Made by a program: the position numbers and the translations under genes. From NCBI GenBank assembly GCA_963674685.2, contig CAXXWT010000009.1, positions 434,001 to 498,000 of the forward strand: a stretch of 64,000 nucleotides of DNA. The letters run 5' to 3'. Positions 1-9,938 of the stretch are shown here, in pieces (positions within the stretch are counted from its first letter, which is position 1; each line of letters opens with the position of its first letter). Source of the stretch: G963674685 sp963674685. Its GTDB lineage: Bacteria > Lernaellota > Lernaellaia > JACKCT01. The notes beneath the pieces were generated by a model. That model made no database searches, was not told the DNA's origin, and was given only the letters and a program-made list of their open reading frames with translations.

Positions 1-1247
1 TCACGGCGCTGCTTCTGGCCGTGTACCGGGTCGGCTGCACCGTGCCGATTCCCGGCCTGAACACTGCCGCACTGTCGAACTTCTTTAAAGCGCAGGCCGG
101 AACCGTTTTCGGCATGTTCTCAATGTTCACCGGCGGCGCGCTGGAAAGCGGATCGATTTTCTCCCTGGGAATCATGCCCTACATTTCGTCGTCCATTATT
201 TTGCAACTCTTGACGGTTGTGGTTCCCTATCTGGAGCAATTGTCGAAGGAAGGCGAAGTCGGGCGTAAGAAAATCACCCAATATACCCGGTACGGCACAG
301 TCGGTCTGGCTCTGTTCCAGGGATTCATGATGGCCGTCGCCCTGGAGAAGGGTATGCTCGGCCAAGGCGTCGTTCTTCATCCGGGTCTGCTTTTCAAGAT
401 CATCACGGCCATTACGATGACCGCCGGAACGGCCTTCATCATGTGGCTTGGCGAGCAGATCAGCGAGCACGGCATCGGCAACGGCATCAGCCTTATCATC
501 TTCGCGGGCATTGTGGCCAGAATGCCCGCCGCCGCGTATCAGCTTTTCGTGGACATCGGAACCGGCGAGCGCAACATCCTGTCCACCGTTCCCATTTTGA
601 TTACCATGGTCTTCGTGGTCTTTGCTATTATTTTCGTGGAAAGGGCTCACCGGAAGATCCCGATTCAGCACGCTCGAAGAGTGGTGGGCCGGCGCATGTA
701 CGGCGGCTCCAGCACGCATCTTCCCCTGAAGGTCAACACCGCCGGCGTGATTCCGCCGATTTTCGCCAGCTCCATTATGATGTTTCCGGCCACCTTCTCG
801 AACTTCTTCGATCATCCGTGGCTTCAGACCATCAGCGACTGGCTGAATCCGGGAGCGCCCCTGTACCTGGTTTTGTACGTGGCGCTGATCATCTTCTTCT
901 GCTTTTTCTACACGGCCGTCACCTTTAACCCGGTGGACGTCGCCGACAATCTGAAAAAATCCGGCGCCTATATCCCCGGATACCGTCCGGGCAAAAGGAC
1001 GGCGGATTATATCGACAAGGTTCTGACGCGAATTACGCTGGGCGGGGCGGTTTATATCTCCGCGGTATGCGTGTTGCCGACATTCCTCGTTTCGTTCTTC
1101 AAAGTCCCCTTCTATTTCGGCGGGACGGCTTTGCTGATCGTCGTGGGCGTCGCCCTGGACACCATCTCCCAACTGGAAAGCCACATGCTCATGCGGCATT
1201 ACGATGGATTCCTCGGGGCCAAAGGCAAATTCAAAGGACGTCGTTAG
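1..1247 (+). CDS. secY: Protein translocase subunit SecY, 5' truncated by window edge
   Basis: Channel subunit of the Sec translocon in the inner membrane. The frame is open from the first bases of the window (the first complete codon begins at 3), so the N-terminal methionine and probably the first membrane segment lie upstream. About nine hydrophobic segments remain. SecY features are visible: the PIPGLN stretch near the start, GNGISLIIF in the middle, the ERAHRKIPIQ cytoplasmic loop, and the C-terminal YIPGYRPGKRT loop followed by the last two membrane helices. The GTG at 21 is not the true start. The gene is followed after 23 bases by adk, the classical order at the end of the spc operon. 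Identification is firm. Confidence 0.97.
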   Translation, partial: TALLLAVYRVGCTVPIPGLNTAALSNFFKAQAGTVFGMFSMFTGGALESGSIFSLGIMPYISSSIILQLLTVVVPYLEQLSKEGEVGRKKITQYTRYGTVGLALFQGFMMAVALEKGMLGQGVVLHPGLLFKIITAITMTAGTAFIMWLGEQISEHGIGNGISLIIFAGIVARMPAAAYQLFVDIGTGERNILSTVPILITMVFVVFAIIFVERAHRKIPIQHARRVVGRRMYGGSSTHLPLKVNTAGVIPPIFASSIMMFPATFSNFFDHPWLQTISDWLNPGAPLYLVLYVALIIFFCFFYTAVTFNPVDVADNLKKSGAYIPGYRPGKRTADYIDKVLTRITLGGAVYISAVCVLPTFLVSFFKVPFYFGGTALLIVVGVALDTISQLESHMLMRHYDGFLGAKGKFKGRR

Positions 1248-1270
1248 TTTTAGATATATGGAGGTTCGAT

Positions 1271-1915
1271 ATGCGTATGATTCTGTTGGGAGGCCCCGGC
1301 GCGGGCAAAGGCACGCAGGCCAAGAAAATCGTCGATCGCCTCGGCATTCCCCAGGTCTCCACGGGCGATATGCTGCGCGCGGCGGTAGGCAACCAGACTG
1401 AACTCGGCGTCGAAGCCAAAAAATATATGGACGCCGGCAAACTGGTTCCGGATTCCGTGGTCATCGGATTGATCGACGAACGTCTCGATGCGGACGATGC
1501 GAAAAAGGGATTCATTCTGGACGGCTTCCCGAGGACGATCGCGCAGGCGGAAGCGCTGGGCGAACTTCTGGAAAAGAAAGACATGAATCTGGACAAGGTT
1601 ATTTCCATCGACGTGCCCGACAACGATCTGGTCGAGCGCTTGAGCGGACGCCTGACATGCAGGGCCTGCGGCGCCATGATGCATCGCCTCTTCTCGCCCC
1701 CCAAGGTCGACGGCAAATGCGACAAATGCGGCGGCGAACTTTATCAGCGCGACGACGACAAGGAAGAGACCATTCGTCAGCGCCTGAAGACATATCACGA
1801 TCAGACCGCTCCGCTGATCGACTTTTATAAAGGCCAAAGCATGCTGACGGAAGTCTCGGGACAGGGCTCCATCGACGAGATCACCGCGCGCATGAACGGA
1901 GTGTTGGAAGGCTGA
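1271..1915 (+). CDS. adk: Adenylate kinase, zinc-finger LID type
   Basis: Cytoplasmic enzyme converting ATP + AMP to two ADP. The 214-residue protein begins MRMILLGGPGAGKGTQ, so the P-loop starts at residue 7. An open frame extends upstream into secY, but the ATG at 1271 gives the family start and is preceded by GGAGG at about 1260. The DGFPRT motif is present. The LID carries two CxxC pairs (CRAC and CDKC, residues about 130 to 155), marking the long, zinc-binding form. It sits between secY and map as in many bacterial spc operons. Nothing is missing. Confidence 0.97.
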   Translation: MRMILLGGPGAGKGTQAKKIVDRLGIPQVSTGDMLRAAVGNQTELGVEAKKYMDAGKLVPDSVVIGLIDERLDADDAKKGFILDGFPRTIAQAEALGELLEKKDMNLDKVISIDVPDNDLVERLSGRLTCRACGAMMHRLFSPPKVDGKCDKCGGELYQRDDDKEETIRQRLKTYHDQTAPLIDFYKGQSMLTEVSGQGSIDEITARMNGVLEG

Positions 1916-1925
1916 ACCTTCTAAA

Positions 1926-2699
1926 ATGATTATTCAGTTAAAAAGCCCGGCGGAAATCGAAAAGTTGCACCGGGCCAATCAGGTGGTCGCCGAAGCCCTG
2001 CAATGCATGGCGGAAGCGGCCGCCCCCGGCGCCTCGACGGCGCTGATGGATGAAATCGGTCGAAGGATCATTGAAAAGCATAAAGCGAAAAGCGCGTTTC
2101 TCGGGTATCCCGGCGCAGGCGACGGACCGGCTTTTCCGTCCGTGGTTTGCGCCAGCGTCAACGACGTCGTGGTGCACGGCATCCCGTCAAAGGACGTGGT
2201 CCTGAAAGACGGGGATATCCTGAGTCTCGACTTCGGCGTTTTCCTCGACGGCTGGTGCGGCGATTCCGCCCTGACCGTGGCCGTCGGGCAAGTCGCCCCG
2301 GAGGCGAAGGTTCTCATGGAGACGACGCGCCAGTGCCTGGAGGCCGCGATCGACCAGTCGCGCCTGGGAAAAAGGGTCGGCGATATCGGCTACGCCGTGC
2401 AGACCCTGGCTGAAAGCCGGGGATTCGGCGTCGTCCACGAATTCGTGGGCCACGGCATCGGCCGGAGGATGCACGAACCGCCCTCCATCCCGAATCTGGG
2501 ACGTCCCGGAACCGGGGAACGCCTGCGGGAAGGGATGACCTTCGCCATCGAACCCATGATCAACATGGGTACGGGGGATATCAAGGTGGACTCGGACGGA
2601 TGGACCGCCAGAACGGCGGATGGAAGACTCTCGGCTCATTTCGAGCATTCCATCGCCGTGACGGCCGATGGTCCGAAGGTATTGTCGCACAGGACTTGA
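1926..2699 (+). CDS. map: Methionine aminopeptidase type I
   Basis: Removes N-terminal methionine from nascent proteins in the cytoplasm. The 257 residues match the short type I family. All metal and catalytic positions are visible: VVHGIPS histidine, the LDFGVFLDGWCGD aspartates, EFVGHGIG histidine, the AIEPM glutamate and the HFEHS glutamate. It begins 10 bases after adk; the Shine-Dalgarno is weak (GGAAGG inside the end of adk), which suggests coupled translation. Downstream the usual infA is not found; the next gene is rpmJ. Confidence 0.97.
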   Translation: MIIQLKSPAEIEKLHRANQVVAEALQCMAEAAAPGASTALMDEIGRRIIEKHKAKSAFLGYPGAGDGPAFPSVVCASVNDVVVHGIPSKDVVLKDGDILSLDFGVFLDGWCGDSALTVAVGQVAPEAKVLMETTRQCLEAAIDQSRLGKRVGDIGYAVQTLAESRGFGVVHEFVGHGIGRRMHEPPSIPNLGRPGTGERLREGMTFAIEPMINMGTGDIKVDSDGWTARTADGRLSAHFEHSIAVTADGPKVLSHRT

Positions 2700-2737
2700 A
2701 AAAGTGTGAAAAATTGAGGTTTTCGGCCGAATTCGTG

Positions 2738-2766
2738 TTGACGAAACGATTGGGATCGGGCATTAA
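2738..2766 (+). promoter_or_regulatory. Weak sigma-70-like promoter candidate before rpmJ
   Basis: TTGACG at 2738 is followed after exactly 17 bases by CATTAA (3 of 6 matches to the -10 consensus). It lies in the 117-base gap between map and rpmJ where infA would normally be. The -10 is poor, so this may only be chance; an internal promoter for the rpmJ-rpsM-rpsK-rpsD-rpoA-rplQ part would be biologically reasonable. Confidence 0.22.
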
Positions 2767-2816
2767 CACCGGATTCCGAAAAGGCCGGAACCGATCGGGA
2801 GAAATGGGAGCGAAAA

Positions 2817-2930
2817 ATGAAAGTACAAGCTTCGGTAAAAAAGCGTTGTGACAAATGCAAGGTGATTCGACGCAAAGGCGTTGTTCGGATCATTTGTGAA
2901 ACCAAAAAACATAAGCAGCGCCAAGGATAG
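2817..2930 (+). CDS. rpmJ: 50S ribosomal protein L36, zinc-binding form
   Basis: A 37-residue ORF reading MKVQASVKKRCDKCKVIRRK and ending KHKQRQG. It has the CxxC...C...H zinc-ribbon ligands (C11, C14, C27, H32) of the C+ form of L36. Its place between map and rpsM is the standard one. The ATG at 2817 is preceded by GGGAG at 2806-2810. Confidence 0.97.
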   Translation: MKVQASVKKRCDKCKVIRRKGVVRIICETKKHKQRQG

Positions 2931-2951
2931 AAATCGAATCAGGAGGTTGCA

Positions 2952-3320
2952 ATGCCCCGCATTGCCGGTGTGGACATTCCCAATGACAAAAGAATCGTCA
3001 TCGCTCTGACGTATATTTACGGCATCGGGCGAACGACAGCCAGCAAAATCTTGAGCATCGCCGGTGTGGATGAGAGTATTCGGGCCGGAAGGCTTTCCGA
3101 CGCCGAAGTCGCTCAGATCCGCCGCACCATCGACGAGAGTTACAAAGTCGAAGGCGATCTGCGCAAAGAAGTGGCGATGAATATCAAGCGTTATATGGAT
3201 CTTGCATCCTATCGGGGTCTTCGCCACAGGCGAAATCTTCCGGTGAACGGACAAAGGACCCACACCAACGCACGCACGCGCAAGGGACCCAAGCGCGGCA
3301 CCGTGAAGAAAAAGAAATAG
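2952..3320 (+). CDS. rpsM: 30S ribosomal protein S13
   Basis: Small-subunit head protein contacting the P-site tRNA and bridging to the large subunit. The 122-residue product starts MPRIAGVDIPNDKR, carries the helix-hairpin region YIYGIGRT, and ends in the basic tail RTHTNARTRKGPKRG with a Lys-rich end. AGGAGG at 2941 places the start at 2952. It is followed 52 bases later by rpsK, the standard alpha operon order. Confidence 0.98.
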   Translation: MPRIAGVDIPNDKRIVIALTYIYGIGRTTASKILSIAGVDESIRAGRLSDAEVAQIRRTIDESYKVEGDLRKEVAMNIKRYMDLASYRGLRHRRNLPVNGQRTHTNARTRKGPKRGTVKKKK

Positions 3321-3372
3321 TTAACGGCCTTCGCCCGTGGTCAAAAGGGCGAGGCGGGAGGTTCATACAAGC

Positions 3373-3762
3373 ATGGCTAAAACCAAGCGTGTGGGCGGAA
3401 AAGTCGCTAAGAAGAATATCCCCAGCGGGATCGTTCACATCCAGGCGACCTTCAATAACACGATCGTGACCGTCACGGATTTGTCCGGGAACACGATCTG
3501 CTGGGCCAGCGCGGGCAGCAGCGGCTTCAAGGGCAGCCGGAAATCGACTCCCTACGCCGCGCAGTTGGCTGCCGAGGAGGTTTCGAAGACCGCCAAGGAT
3601 CACGGCGTGAAGCAGTTGTCGGTTTTCGTCAAGGGACCGGGCTCGGGCCGCGAGGCGGCGCTGAGAACGATTCTCGCTTCGGGATTCAAAATCAACATCA
3701 TCAAGGATGTGACCCCGGTGATGCACAACGGCTGCCGACCGCCGAAACGCCGGCGCGTCTAA
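3373..3762 (+). CDS. rpsK: 30S ribosomal protein S11
   Basis: Small-subunit platform protein. The frame is open 12 codons upstream, but the ATG at 3373, with GGGAGG at 3357, gives the family start MAKTKRVGGKVAKKN and 129 residues. Signature segments include HIQATFNNTIVTVTD and the C-terminal VTPVMHNGCRPPKRRRV. It is in tight series with rpsM and rpsD. Confidence 0.98.
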   Translation: MAKTKRVGGKVAKKNIPSGIVHIQATFNNTIVTVTDLSGNTICWASAGSSGFKGSRKSTPYAAQLAAEEVSKTAKDHGVKQLSVFVKGPGSGREAALRTILASGFKINIIKDVTPVMHNGCRPPKRRRV

Positions 3763-3777
3763 TAAAGGAGGCAATAC

Positions 3778-4407
3778 GTGGCCAAGTATGTGGATTCGGT
3801 TTGCAGATTATGCAGACGGGAAGATACAAAGCTTTTTCTGAAAAGCGACAGATGCTACACTGAGAAGTGCGCCCTTGAGAGAAGGAAATACGCGCCGGGT
3901 CAGCACGGTCAAAGACGCCGTAGCAAGGAATCCGATTACGGTCTGCAGCTCCGCGAGAAGCAGAAAGCGAGAAGGATTTACGGCATTCTGGAAAGGCAGT
4001 TCCGCAACTATTTCAAGAAAGCGGACAAGATGAAGGGCGTCACCGGCGACAACCTCCTGCAGATTCTGGAAAGACGTCTGGACAATATCGTCTATCGGAT
4101 GGGATTCGCCGGAAGCCGCCGGGAAGCCAGGCAGATTGTCAACCACGGGCACATCCGCGTGGACGGCAGGAAAGTCGATATCCCCAGTTTTCTCGTGAAG
4201 TCCGGCCAGTCCGTCAGCGTGCGCGATAAGAGCCGCAAAGTGGCTCGCGTTCTGGAGTCCCTGGAAACCGTGCAGCGTCGGAGCGTTCCGTCGTGGATCG
4301 AAGTCGACGCGGATAACTTCCAGGGCCAGGTGTTGAGCTATCCGGCAGGAGAGGAATTGGGCGCAGAAATCAACGCTCAGTTGATCGTCGAGTTCTATTC
4401 CAAATAA
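3778..4407 (+). CDS. rpsD: 30S ribosomal protein S4, zinc-finger type
   Basis: Primary 16S rRNA binder and, in many bacteria, the autogenous repressor of the alpha operon. GTG start at 3778 behind AAAGGAGG at about 3764. The 209-residue protein has an N-terminal CRLC...CYTEKC zinc cluster, marking the C+ form, then the S4 RNA-binding domain (LERRLDNIVYRMGFA and following). It lies between rpsK and rpoA as expected. Confidence 0.98.
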   Translation: MAKYVDSVCRLCRREDTKLFLKSDRCYTEKCALERRKYAPGQHGQRRRSKESDYGLQLREKQKARRIYGILERQFRNYFKKADKMKGVTGDNLLQILERRLDNIVYRMGFAGSRREARQIVNHGHIRVDGRKVDIPSFLVKSGQSVSVRDKSRKVARVLESLETVQRRSVPSWIEVDADNFQGQVLSYPAGEELGAEINAQLIVEFYSK

Positions 4408-4438
4408 TCGCTAATGCACCGCAGGGGGGAAAGCCCAA

Positions 4439-5461
4439 ATGTACAAAGTCTGGCGAGATTTAATCAAACCGAAAAGTCTGGTTGCCGAGAAGAATTCTTT
4501 GACCGATACCTACGGGAGATTCTTCGCTGAACCCCTGGAAAGGGGATTCGGGCAAACTCTCGGGAATTCCTTGCGGAGAGTCCTGTTGTCCACTCTTCCC
4601 GGCGCGGCCATCATTCAGGCGCGCTTCGAAGGCGTCAGTCATGAGTTTTCCACGATCCCCGGCGTGAAGGAAGATGTGACCGACATCGTCCTGAATCTGA
4701 AAAAAGTGCGCCTGAAACTTCACACGGATACGGAAGAAGCGCTGACGATCAACAAAACCGGCGAAGGCGTGGTCACCGCCGGAGACATCTCCGGCCCGCC
4801 GTCGGTTGAGATCATCGACCCCGATGTCAAAATCGCCACCTTGGGCAAAGACGCAAGTCTGATTTGCGAAATGTCGGTGAAAGTCGGCCGCGGATATGTG
4901 CCTTCCGATGACCAGAAGGGGCCGGATACGAAGAACCCCATCGGCACCATTTTGCTCGATGCGCTGTTTTCGCCCGTGACGAAGGTGAACTTCCAGGTCA
5001 CCAACGCCCGCGTCGGCCAGAGAACGGACTTCGACAGACTTATCATGGAAGTCTGGACCGACGGCTCCATCAAACCCGACGACGCCATCGGCCTCGCCGC
5101 CAAGGTTCTCAAGGAACAACTCAACCTCTTCATTAATTTCGAGGAAGAACCGGAGATCGAAGAAGAAGAGGAAGAGGAAGTGGAAGAAGTGCCTGAATAC
5201 AATGAGCATCTCAGCAGGCGCGTCGACGAACTGGATCTTTCCGTCAGAGCAGCCAATTGCCTGCGCAACGCCAACATTCGCTACATCGGCGAATTCGTGC
5301 AGAAGACGGAAGGGGAAATGCTGAAAACGAAAAACTTCGGGCGCAAGAGCCTGAATGAAATCAAGGAAGTTCTCGCTGAAATGGGCCTGTCTCTGGGCAT
5401 GAAATTGCCGAACTGGAGCCCGCCGGAAGATGAAGTCGGCGAGGAGGAAACAGAGGAATAA
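4439..5461 (+). CDS. rpoA: RNA polymerase alpha subunit
   Basis: Scaffold subunit for polymerase assembly and contact point for UP elements and activators. 340 residues. The N-terminal dimerisation domain has the ERGFGQTLGNSLRRVLLS segment; the C-terminal domain contains LSVRAANCLRNANI and FGRKSLNEIKEVL. The inter-domain linker is unusually acidic, with about a dozen Glu in a short stretch around residues 236 to 252. This is a lineage-specific elaboration, not damage. Preceded by AGGGGGG about ten bases before the start. Confidence 0.98.
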   Translation: MYKVWRDLIKPKSLVAEKNSLTDTYGRFFAEPLERGFGQTLGNSLRRVLLSTLPGAAIIQARFEGVSHEFSTIPGVKEDVTDIVLNLKKVRLKLHTDTEEALTINKTGEGVVTAGDISGPPSVEIIDPDVKIATLGKDASLICEMSVKVGRGYVPSDDQKGPDTKNPIGTILLDALFSPVTKVNFQVTNARVGQRTDFDRLIMEVWTDGSIKPDDAIGLAAKVLKEQLNLFINFEEEPEIEEEEEEEVEEVPEYNEHLSRRVDELDLSVRAANCLRNANIRYIGEFVQKTEGEMLKTKNFGRKSLNEIKEVLAEMGLSLGMKLPNWSPPEDEVGEEETEE

Positions 5462-5515
5462 TTCGGCGAATTTTCGCTGTAACCACAAGAAGTAAACTCA
5501 AGTAGGTATGTGACG

Positions 5516-6202
5516 ATGAGACACTTGAATGATCGACGGCAACTGGGCAGAAACAGTTCCCATCGCAAAGCGATGTTCCGCAATATGGCTACGAGCATGT
5601 TGATTCACGGCCGCATTAAAACCACGCAGGCCAAAGCCAAGGAATTGCGCCGGGTTGTCGAAAAACTGATTACCGTCGGCAAGCGCTATCACACGCTCGG
5701 GCCCGCGGACGACGACAAACAGACCGCCGCGAAAAAGCTGCATCTTCACCGGCAGGCCATTGCGTATCTGAAAGACAAAAAGGCCATCGAGGTTCTTCTC
5801 AAGGAACTGCCCGTCAGGTTTGAAACCCGTCAGGGCGGATACACGCGGATCATCAAACTCGGACCTCGCATCGGCGACGCCGCGCCAATGGCGTTCATCG
5901 AACTGGTGGGCGACGAAGAAAGCGCCGCGGGCAAGGAAAAGAAACGCCGCCGCCGCTCGGGCCGTAAAAAGACCAAGGACCAGGCCGACGCGGCTACGGA
6001 GCAAGCGGCCGCTGAAACTGAAGAAACGGCCGGCGAACCCGAGGCGGCCGAAGCGCCTGAAGAAACGGCGCCGGAAACCGCCGACGCGCAGACCCCGGTT
6101 GCCGCGGAAGAAACGGCGGATGAGCCGGCTTCTGAAAACGACGCTCCGGCGGACGAGGCCGAAAAAAGCGATGAGGGCGACGCAGAACCCGACAAAGAGT
6201 GA
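5516..6202 (+). CDS. rplQ: 50S ribosomal protein L17 with long acidic C-terminal extension
   Basis: The first 120 or so residues are ordinary L17 (MRHLNDRRQLGRNSSHRKAM onward). A GTG two codons earlier (5510) is possible, but the ATG at 5516 matches the family start. L17 is normally about 115 to 140 residues; this one is 228. The extra part is a short Lys/Arg patch followed by about 85 residues rich in Glu, Ala and Pro, with no predicted fold. Codon composition does not change sharply and the frame stays open to a terminator, so it looks like a genuine extension. It is the last gene of the operon. Confidence 0.95.
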   Translation: MRHLNDRRQLGRNSSHRKAMFRNMATSMLIHGRIKTTQAKAKELRRVVEKLITVGKRYHTLGPADDDKQTAAKKLHLHRQAIAYLKDKKAIEVLLKELPVRFETRQGGYTRIIKLGPRIGDAAPMAFIELVGDEESAAGKEKKRRRRSGRKKTKDQADAATEQAAAETEETAGEPEAAEAPEETAPETADAQTPVAAEETADEPASENDAPADEAEKSDEGDAEPDKE

Positions 6203-6221
6203 AATGATGACGACATAAACA

Positions 6222-6258
6222 AACGGCGGGGCGCGCAAGGGCTGCCCTGCCGTTTTTT
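6222..6258 (+). terminator. Intrinsic terminator of the ribosomal operon
   Basis: AACGGCGGGGC (6222-6232) pairs over 11 positions with GCCCTGCCGTT (6244-6254), including one G-U pair, with an 11-base loop and a run of six T beginning at 6253. It stands 20 bases after the rplQ stop. Confidence 0.85.
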
Positions 6259-6288
6259 ATTGGAAGCCGCCGCGGGAGCCGGCGTTTC

Positions 6289-6861
6289 ATGAAACCGATT
6301 GATCGAACGAGGACGCAGAAAATGAAAGAGGCGACGGTCAATAAACTTTTGATTCTGTTATTCATCGTCTTTGCCGCCTTGCTGTACGGATTGATTTTCG
6401 GGGGCGATTGCGATGGTCCCATAAACTTGAGCGCCGAAAGAAGCCCGGCGCCGGATTTTTCCCTGCCGGACATGTCCGGACGCATGGTTTCGCTGAACGA
6501 TTATCGCGGGAAAGTGGTCTTTCTGAACGTCTGGGCCACGTGGTGCGCGCCGTGCCGCCGCGAGATGCCGGATATTCAAAGCCTCGCCAGGAAAATGGAT
6601 CCGCGGCAGTTTGCCGTTTTAACGGTGTCCGTCGATCAGGGCGGCCATGAGGACGTGGCAACATTTTACCGGGGACGCAGGCTGGATATCCCGACTCTTC
6701 TGGACCCGCAGGGGAGCATTCCAAAACTATACGGCGTGACCGGATATCCGGAAACTTTCCTGATCGACAAACAGGGGCGCATCGTGGAACGGTTTATCGG
6801 TCCTCGGCACTGGCTTTCCGCCCGTTTAATGCAAGTTTTCCGGGAACTGACCCAGGAGTAG
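6289..6861 (+). CDS. TlpA/ResA-type membrane-anchored thioredoxin
   Basis: A 190-residue protein with one N-terminal membrane helix (about residues 18 to 38) and a periplasmic thioredoxin fold. The active site WATWCAPC lies in the context VVFLNVWATWC, and the later cis-proline segment YGVTGYPETFLID is intact. Such proteins reduce disulfides in the periplasm, for example during cytochrome c maturation or for a specific client. No cytochrome genes are nearby, so the client is unknown. An alternative ATG at 6322 would drop 11 residues; both have acceptable ribosome sites. It appears to be a single-gene unit between the ribosomal terminator and the pilus promoter. Confidence 0.88.
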   Translation: MKPIDRTRTQKMKEATVNKLLILLFIVFAALLYGLIFGGDCDGPINLSAERSPAPDFSLPDMSGRMVSLNDYRGKVVFLNVWATWCAPCRREMPDIQSLARKMDPRQFAVLTVSVDQGGHEDVATFYRGRRLDIPTLLDPQGSIPKLYGVTGYPETFLIDKQGRIVERFIGPRHWLSARLMQVFRELTQE

Positions 6862-6934
6862 GGCTTCTGGATGGACATTTCAGGGCTTTCCTGATGAATA
6901 TTGACGAATTGACGATCTTTTATGAAATCCTTAC

Positions 6935-6962
6935 TTGACAGAAAGCGGGCGGTTTTCATAAT
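6935..6962 (+). promoter_or_regulatory. Sigma-70-type promoter of the pil operon
   Basis: A perfect TTGACA (6935-6940), a 16-base spacer and CATAAT (6957-6962, 5 of 6 matches). It lies 60 bases upstream of pilB, whose ribosome site GGAGGT is at 7011. It is the best housekeeping promoter I see in the window. Confidence 0.65.
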
Positions 6963-7022
6963 CTAAATTGACATAATGAATGTCTTCTTAGGGCGATATG
7001 CGTCCGTGATGGAGGTGTGTGA

Positions 7023-8762
<1,740 letters not shown>

Positions 8763-8830
8763 AGCGAAATCAGGCGGCGATTAATTACAGGCTCGACGTC
8801 CATGCGGGCCGCATCGGCAAAGGGAACAGC

Positions 8831-9913
8831 GTGGTAGATCTTCACCAACTCCTGAAAATTTTAATTGAAAAAGGCGCCAGCGATCTTCACATCACGACGG
8901 GCGCGGCCCCGCATTTGAGGATTGACGGCAAGCTCGTTCCCGTGAATGTGCCGCAACTGACCGCCAGCGACACCAAGCGCCTGTGTTATTCGGTTCTGAC
9001 GGATATGCAGCGGCATAATTTTGAAGAGAAAAGCGAACTGGATCTTTCCTTCGGCGTGAAAGGCCTGGCTCGTTTCAGGGCGAATATTTTTCGCCAGAGG
9101 GGCGCGGTGGCCGGAGCATTTCGCGTCATTCCCTTTAAAACTTTCACATTTGAAGAGTTGGGCCTGCCGAAAGTCGTCAATGATATCTCGCAGAAAAAAG
9201 CCGGCCTGATCCTCGTGACCGGTCCGACGGGCAGCGGCAAATCCACGACGCTGACATCCATGATCGACCGGATCAACTCCGGACGAAACGAACACATCAT
9301 TACCATGGAGGATCCGATTGAATTCCTCCATACTCATAAGGGATGCATCGTCAACCAGCGGGAGCTTCATGCCGATACCGAGTCGTTCCCGACGGCCTTG
9401 AAATATGTGCTGCGCCAGGATCCGGATATCGTTCTTATCGGCGAGATGCGCGATCTGGAGACGATCGAATCGGCTCTTCGCGTGGCGGAAACCGGCCACT
9501 TGACGTTCGCGACGCTTCACACCTCCAGCTGCGTGCAGACAATCAACAGAGTCATCGACGTTTTTCCGCCGCATCAACAGCAGCAGGTGCGCGCGCAGTT
9601 GTCGTTTGTTCTGGAAGGGGTTTTATGTCAAAGGCTCCTGCCGAGGGCAAGCGGCGTGGGGCGCGTTTTGACTTTGGAGGTCATGGTGCCCACAGCGGGC
9701 ATCCGGAACCTGATACGCGAAGATAAAGTTCATCAGATTTATTCTCAAATGCAAATGGGGCAAAGCAAGCACGGTATGCAGACCATGAACCAGAGCCTTT
9801 CGGCGCTATACGCCAAAGGCCTTATCAGCCTGCGTGACGCGCTGATGTCCACGTCCGAACCGGATGAGTTGCAAGGCATGATCAACAAGATTGCCAAGGG
9901 TGAATCGAGATAA
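8831..9913 (+). CDS. pilT: Type IV pilus retraction ATPase PilT
   Basis: Retraction motor for twitching motility. GTG start at 8831; 360 residues, the normal PilT length. Opens VDLHQLLKILIEKGASDLHI. Walker A GPTGSGKST is at about 131, Walker B region LRQDPDIVLIGEMRD follows, and the zinc-binding cysteines of PilB are absent, as expected. It lies between pilB and pilC with short gaps. Confidence 0.95.
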   Translation: MVDLHQLLKILIEKGASDLHITTGAAPHLRIDGKLVPVNVPQLTASDTKRLCYSVLTDMQRHNFEEKSELDLSFGVKGLARFRANIFRQRGAVAGAFRVIPFKTFTFEELGLPKVVNDISQKKAGLILVTGPTGSGKSTTLTSMIDRINSGRNEHIITMEDPIEFLHTHKGCIVNQRELHADTESFPTALKYVLRQDPDIVLIGEMRDLETIESALRVAETGHLTFATLHTSSCVQTINRVIDVFPPHQQQQVRAQLSFVLEGVLCQRLLPRASGVGRVLTLEVMVPTAGIRNLIREDKVHQIYSQMQMGQSKHGMQTMNQSLSALYAKGLISLRDALMSTSEPDELQGMINKIAKGESR

Positions 9914-9938
9914 CACAACGATCACGGGAGTTATCGAC

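Noticed and set aside
120..1199. Long minus-strand open frame opposite secY, and similar long antisense frames opposite rpoA, pilB, msbA and others
   Set aside because: They mirror GC-rich codon structure of well-identified plus-strand genes, have low-complexity His/Asp/Arg-rich translations and no ribosome sites.
2738..2766. Strong internal promoter before rpmJ
   Set aside because: The -10 box matches at only three of six positions; kept only as a low-confidence feature.
5820..6218. Lys/Arg/Pro-rich frame overlapping the L17 tail
   Set aside because: It is the +1 shadow of the Glu/Ala-rich tail; the L17 frame is continuous and has the recognised N-terminus.
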